From NCBI GenBank assembly GCA_902787415.1, contig CADAGG010000045.1:1-8794 (forward strand): a DNA stretch of 8,794 nucleotides. Direction: 5' to 3'. The notes under the pieces were generated by a model. That model did not search any database and was not told the origin of the DNA. It saw nothing but the letters and a program-made list of their open reading frames with translations. The number at the start of each line of letters is the position of its first letter. The first letter of the stretch is position 1. Shown in pieces: positions 6,321 to 8,794 of the stretch. Origin of the DNA: a methanogenic archaeon. Lineage in GTDB: Archaea > Thermoplasmatota > Thermoplasmata > Methanomassiliicoccales > Methanomethylophilaceae. The position numbers and the translations under genes were made by a program.

Positions 6321-6589
6321 ACCAGCTTGGGCCCCCTGATGTAGTTCTCGTAGGTCTTCATGTCGGCGAGCAGCTTCTCGGATTCGAACTTCTCCTCGGG
6401 GACGTCGTCCCTGAGCACGTCTGCCACCTCGATGGGGTTGATGCCGTTGCCCTCGTGGTTGGGGGCCTCATCCAGGATAGCGAAGTATTCCAGGATGTCG
6501 CCGAGATCCTTGCTGTATTTCTCCAATTCCTCGTCGGTGAGCCGGATATGAGCGGCTTTCGCGACTCTCGCCACAATATCTTTGTCCAT
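6317..6589 (-). CDS. gatC: Asp-tRNA(Asn)/Glu-tRNA(Gln) amidotransferase subunit C
   Basis: Small 90-residue scaffold that wraps between GatA and GatB and stabilises the complex; it has no active site. The N-terminal helical region reads VARVAKAAHIRLTDEELEKY (residues 6-25), then DLGDILEYFAILDEAP (28-43), the conserved helical hairpin of the family. The extended middle carries INPIEVADVLRDDVPEE (50-66, matching the usual P-T..NVLR-D-V pattern), and the C-terminal tail reads YENYIRGPKLV. Length fits the family (about 90-100). The ATG at 6589 is preceded by AGGT 7 nt upstream and by a strong TATA box, so it is the first gene of the operon. Its stop overlaps the gatA ATG by 4 bp. Nothing is missing or frameshifted. 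Confidence 0.93.
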   Translation of the reverse strand: MDKDIVARVAKAAHIRLTDEELEKYSKDLGDILEYFAILDEAPNHEGNGINPIEVADVLRDDVPEEKFESEKLLADMKTYENYIRGPKLV

Positions 6590-6622
6590 TTGGAAGACCT
6601 AGTCGGATTAAACGACCTTTTT

Positions 6623-6630
6623 ATTTATAA
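6623..6630 (-). promoter_or_regulatory. TATA box of the gatCAB operon
   Basis: The minus strand reads TTATAAAT, followed by an A-rich stretch. A start site near 6601 would leave a leader of about 12 nt containing AGGT (6600-6597). The octamer is identical to that of the Lrp-family gene. Confidence 0.7.
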
Positions 6631-6641
6631 TATATGAGAGC

Positions 6642-6654
6642 GGGGGATTCCCCC
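6642..6654. repeat. 13-bp perfect G/C palindrome between divergent promoters
   Basis: GGGGGATTCCCCC has 6-bp arms around a single T. It lies 11 bp upstream of the gatCAB TATA box and 35 bp upstream of the TPR gene TATA box, between two start sites firing outward. No T tract follows on either strand, and neither gene ends here, so it is not a terminator. A protein-binding site is the likeliest reading. Confidence 0.5.
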
Positions 6655-6689
6655 AGAAGGTAAAACGCCGGCGCGGCCTTTGTATGTTC

Positions 6690-6697
6690 TTTATATA
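6690..6697 (+). promoter_or_regulatory. TATA box of the TPR-protein gene
   Basis: TTTATATA is a near-consensus archaeal TATA box centred about 26 bp before the ATG at 6719. The predicted transcript therefore starts at or next to the start codon, which fits the absence of a Shine-Dalgarno in GATTCGGACAGC before it. Confidence 0.7.
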
Positions 6698-6718
6698 GTG
6701 CATTTCGATTCGGACAGC

Positions 6719-7261
6719 ATGGCAGACGAGATCGAAGCCTCCGGCTATCAGAGGGACGCAGCGGCTCAGAAGAAGTTCGATGCGGCCATGAAACCCATGG
6801 ACATGGGCGACTTCAAGAAGGCATATTCCGCATTCAAGAAGTACGTCGAGGAATGCCCCGATGACGCTGAGGGCTGGTATTGCAAGGCCGAGTGCGGCAA
6901 CTATGCATCCGGTATGTTCGGAGCCAAGGTGAAGGATGAGGAGATCATCGAGGCCTACACCAAGGCCATGGAGCTCGACGATTCCAACGCCCAGTACTTC
7001 CAGTCCTACGGTCTGTTCTGCATCTCCATCGGAAAGTACGAGGAGGCCGAGACCGCATACAACGAGGCGGCCCAGATCGACGAATCCCTGGCACCCTCCC
7101 TGTACTCCGAGTTCGCCATCGAGTACTACAACCACATCCTCGGCAGCTACGGCGAGATCCTCGACGATCCCAAGGCCCGTGCCAAATACGCCAAGAAGGC
7201 CCTCGAGTACATGCTCAAGGCACTCGACATGTCCGAGGAAGAGGCCAAGAGCCTTCTCTGA
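6719..7261 (+). CDS. TPR-repeat protein of unknown function
   Basis: A 180-residue soluble protein built of tetratricopeptide repeats, which usually serve as protein-protein docking surfaces. One repeat covers about residues 16-47 (AMKPMDMGDFKKAYSAFKKYVEECP). A second starts near 48 and is stretched by an insertion around 60-75 before IIEAYTKAMELDDSN. The clearest is 91-123, YGLFCISIGKYEEAETAYNEAAQIDES. A last helical pair (about 125-172) ends ALEYMLKALDMSEEEA. There is no signal peptide or membrane segment. The start at 6719 is preferred over an in-frame ATG at 6680, because the latter lies upstream of the TATA box at 6690-6697; translation is probably leaderless. It is monocistronic, divergent from gatCAB, and closed by its own terminator. 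No catalytic domain is seen, and no role can be named. A link to the amidotransferase is only positional. Confidence 0.85.
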   Translation: MADEIEASGYQRDAAAQKKFDAAMKPMDMGDFKKAYSAFKKYVEECPDDAEGWYCKAECGNYASGMFGAKVKDEEIIEAYTKAMELDDSNAQYFQSYGLFCISIGKYEEAETAYNEAAQIDESLAPSLYSEFAIEYYNHILGSYGEILDDPKARAKYAKKALEYMLKALDMSEEEAKSLL

Positions 7262-7272
7262 ATCATTTTCCC

Positions 7273-7295
7273 GGGGCTTCGGCCCCTTCTTTTTT
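7273..7295 (+). terminator. UUCG-loop hairpin terminator of the TPR gene
   Basis: GGGGC (7273-7277) and GCCCC (7282-7286) close a TTCG tetraloop of the very stable C(UUCG)G type, followed by TTCTTTTTT (7287-7295). It starts 11 nt after the stop and resembles a bacterial intrinsic terminator. Confidence 0.85.
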
Positions 7296-7307
7296 CATCT
7301 ACCCTTG

Positions 7308-7323
7308 TTAGACATTTGTCTAA
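7308..7323. promoter_or_regulatory. 16-bp perfect palindrome upstream of the ammonium channel gene (candidate operator)
   Basis: TTAGACATTTGTCTAA has 7-bp arms and a TT centre. Its core GACATTTGTC is the exact complement of GACAAATGTC at 1101-1110, upstream of the Lrp-family gene. It lies just past the TPR terminator, about 120 bp upstream of the best amt TATA box. AT-rich TAATTAATAG follows it directly and could be a second, more distal TATA region. Confidence 0.5.
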
Positions 7324-7424
7324 TTAATAGCGTATTCTACGTAAGATTCTGCTATTTTCGAATCAATTCAACGAATTATAGTCGCAATTTTTCGGTTTTA
7401 GTAATCCGTTTAACAGATACATTC
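7324..7424. other. AT-rich intergenic leader region of amt with several dyads
   Basis: Base composition drops sharply from the GC-rich genes on both sides. No credible open reading frame is seen. Symmetries include AATAGC (7326-7331) with GCTATT (7351-7356), TACGTA (7338-7343), and AATTC (7365-7369) with GAATT (7373-7377). They could be regulator sites or parts of an untranslated RNA; nothing identifies a known riboswitch. Confidence 0.4.
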
Positions 7425-7442
7425 ATATACTGATGTATATTT
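7425..7442 (+). promoter_or_regulatory. amt TATA element embedded in an inverted repeat
   Basis: TATATTT (7436-7442) is the best TATA candidate, placing the start near 7463 with a leader of about 20 nt. It overlaps ATATAC (7425-7430) and GTATAT (7435-7440), a perfect 6-bp inverted repeat with a TGAT centre. A wider pair, ATACAT (7417-7422) and ATGTAT (7433-7438), shares the area. A repressor bound here would block TBP. Confidence 0.5.
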
Positions 7443-7473
7443 GTTCGCTCAAAGACCAAACACCTATACAAAT

Positions 7474-7478
7474 GGTGA
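7474..7478 (+). promoter_or_regulatory. Ribosome binding site that sets the amt start
   Basis: GGTGA lies 5 nt before the ATG at 7484. The in-frame ATG at 7433 falls inside the TATA region, and the one at 7472 overlaps this site, so 7484 is preferred. Confidence 0.65.
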
Positions 7479-7483
7479 GTGAA

Positions 7484-8794
7484 ATGGGCAGAACAACGAG
7501 AATAATCGCAGGAATTATGTTGTTGACTGTGCTATTGGTTGTAAGCTTGTCATCGATGCCTTCGGCCGATGCGGCTTTCACCGGCAGCGAACCGGCTTCC
7601 AGCGGGGACACCGCCTGGATCCTCGTATGCTCCATCCTGGTGGCGATGATGCTCCCGGGAGTGGCGTTCTTCTACGGCGGCATGCTGAGGAAGCAGAGCA
7701 TGACCTCCGTCATGGCCCAGACGCTGATCGCCACGGGCATCATGACCCTGTCGTGGGTGATCCTCGGATTCTCGCTGGCCTTCGGTTCCACGGGAGGCAT
7801 CATAGGGAACCTGGACTTCGTGTTCATGAACGGATTGGACGAGGGTCAGAGCGACTACTCCGTCCTGGAGTTCGCACTGTTCCAGATGATGTTCGCGGCA
7901 CTTACCGCGGCCATCGTCCTCGGTGCTTGTGCGGAGCGCGTGAGGTTCGTCGCCATCGCATGGTTCCTGCTGTTCTGGGGCCTTCTGGTGTACGTGCCCA
8001 TGGCCCACTGGGTTTGGAGCGGGGGCTTCGAGAGCATCGGACTGACCGTACTCGATTTCGCAGGCGGGGACGTGGTCCACATCTGCGCTGCGGTGACAGG
8101 TCTGGCGCTCGTCATGTTCGTAGGGAACAGGAAGGACAGCATCCGCAGGTCGCGGGCGCACAGCATACCCCTGACCTTCCTGGGCGCCATGCTGCTGTGG
8201 GTCGGATGGTTCGGTTTCAACGGCGGATCAGGTCTCTTCGCCAACGGGCAGGCCGTGCACGCGATATTCGTATCGCAGCTGGCGGCGGCCGCGGCCATGA
8301 TCGCATGGGCCGTGTGCCAGTATCTGGTAGTGGGCCGCGTAGGCGTGCTGGGCCTTATCGCGGGAGCGGTCTCCGGACTGGTCGCGATCACTCCCGGTGC
8401 GGGTTACGTGGCCACTCCCGAGGCGTTCCTCATCGGCCTCGTTGGAGGCATCCTGTGCTTCTGGTCGGTGAGGATCATCCGCGGGAAGTTCTCGGTGGAC
8501 GACGCCCTGGATGTCTTCGGGGTCCACGGCGTGGGCGGTATCTGGGGAGGTATCGCGGTCGGTCTGTTCGCAGAGAGCAAGTACACCGGAGGGACCGTCG
8601 GATTGCTGTTCGGAGGCACGGACCTGTTCGTGGGACAGCTCTGCGCGATCGGCATCACGATCGTCTTCTGCTTCTCGGTTTCGTATGTGCTGGCACTGCT
8701 GCTTTCGAAGGTGATGCCGCTGCGTATCCCGGCCGAGGAGGAGAGCATCGGGCAGGATGTGGTCGAGCACGGGGAACCCGCATATTTCAGCTGA
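7484..8794 (+). CDS. amt: Ammonium transporter of the Amt/MEP/Rh family, with signal peptide
   Basis: Trimeric membrane channel that takes up ammonium, 436 residues from ATG 7484. A signal peptide is evident: basic GRTTR, a hydrophobic core (7-22), then a likely cut after ADA (about residue 30). About 11 membrane spans follow. Residues equivalent to the E. coli AmtB pore are visible: gate Phe137 (in FQMMF) and Phe245 (in WFGF), Trp178 (in HWVW), conserved Asp191 (in DFAGG), and twin histidines His199 (in DVVHI) and His348 (in DVFGVHG). The cytoplasmic tail RIPAEEESIGQDVVEHGEPAY (414-434) matches the segment that contacts the PII protein GlnK, so post-translational gating by GlnK is likely. 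A glnK gene often follows amt in methanogens but would lie beyond this window, which ends exactly at the TGA. The upstream region has candidate operators. All key residues are intact. Confidence 0.97.
   Translation: MGRTTRIIAGIMLLTVLLVVSLSSMPSADAAFTGSEPASSGDTAWILVCSILVAMMLPGVAFFYGGMLRKQSMTSVMAQTLIATGIMTLSWVILGFSLAFGSTGGIIGNLDFVFMNGLDEGQSDYSVLEFALFQMMFAALTAAIVLGACAERVRFVAIAWFLLFWGLLVYVPMAHWVWSGGFESIGLTVLDFAGGDVVHICAAVTGLALVMFVGNRKDSIRRSRAHSIPLTFLGAMLLWVGWFGFNGGSGLFANGQAVHAIFVSQLAAAAAMIAWAVCQYLVVGRVGVLGLIAGAVSGLVAITPGAGYVATPEAFLIGLVGGILCFWSVRIIRGKFSVDDALDVFGVHGVGGIWGGIAVGLFAESKYTGGTVGLLFGGTDLFVGQLCAIGITIVFCFSVSYVLALLLSKVMPLRIPAEEESIGQDVVEHGEPAYFS

Noticed and set aside
5073..6344. Open frame of 423 codons opposite gatA
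   Set aside because: It is Gly/Val/Asp-rich with no domain, while the gatA strand carries a full catalytic triad.
6666..6673. CGCCGGCG palindrome before the TPR gene
   Set aside because: An 8-bp G/C palindrome is common at this base composition and lacks any second copy or clear placement.
7433..7483. N-terminal extension of Amt from ATG 7433
   Set aside because: The codons overlap the TATA element and would place 17 polar residues before a clean signal peptide. GGTGA supports ATG 7484.

Overview
The window looks like a chromosomal segment of a GC-rich archaeon. The evidence is TATA-type promoters, a probable leaderless gene pair, an archaeal Lrp/AsnC regulator, an AlaX editing protein, and GatB with the zinc cysteines typical of archaeal forms. 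Frequent AGG arginine codons and gene style would suit Methanomassiliicoccales (Thermoplasmatota), but no lineage-specific marker is present, so that placement is an inference.

Layout. Positions 1-1028 (minus) hold most of an AlaX-type alanyl-tRNA editing protein, cut by the left edge. A 134-bp divergent intergenic region separates it from an Lrp/AsnC regulator (1163-1639, plus), followed by aspS (1731-3548, plus). The AspRS is the long bacterial type with a GAD insertion, not the short archaeal type. It converges on a minus-strand operon gatC-gatA-gatB (6589 to 3655) whose genes overlap by 4 bp at ATGA and GTGA junctions. Two strong back-to-back hairpin terminators lie between aspS and gatB. 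A 129-bp divergent promoter region with a 13-bp G/C palindrome separates gatC from a small TPR protein (6719-7261, plus), which ends at a UUCG-loop terminator. After an AT-rich gap full of dyads comes a complete Amt ammonium channel gene with a signal peptide (7484-8794, plus), ending exactly at the window edge.

How the genes fit together. AspRS carries His31 in the RDHGG motif, the state seen in bacterial non-discriminating AspRSs. Next to GatCAB this suggests tRNA-dependent asparagine synthesis: Asp-tRNA(Asn) is made by AspRS and amidated by GatCAB with glutamine nitrogen. An AsnC-type regulator on one side and an ammonium channel on the other would make this a nitrogen/asparagine neighbourhood. 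The same 10-bp palindrome (GACAAATGTC, or its complement GACATTTGTC) lies just upstream of the Lrp-family gene's TATA box and in the Amt upstream region, so a shared operator is possible. No RNA genes, CRISPR arrays, insertion sequences or prophage genes were seen. No dramatic new system is evident; the most interesting signals are regulatory dyads, the bacterial-type AspRS, and an altered residue pair in the GatA active-site loop.
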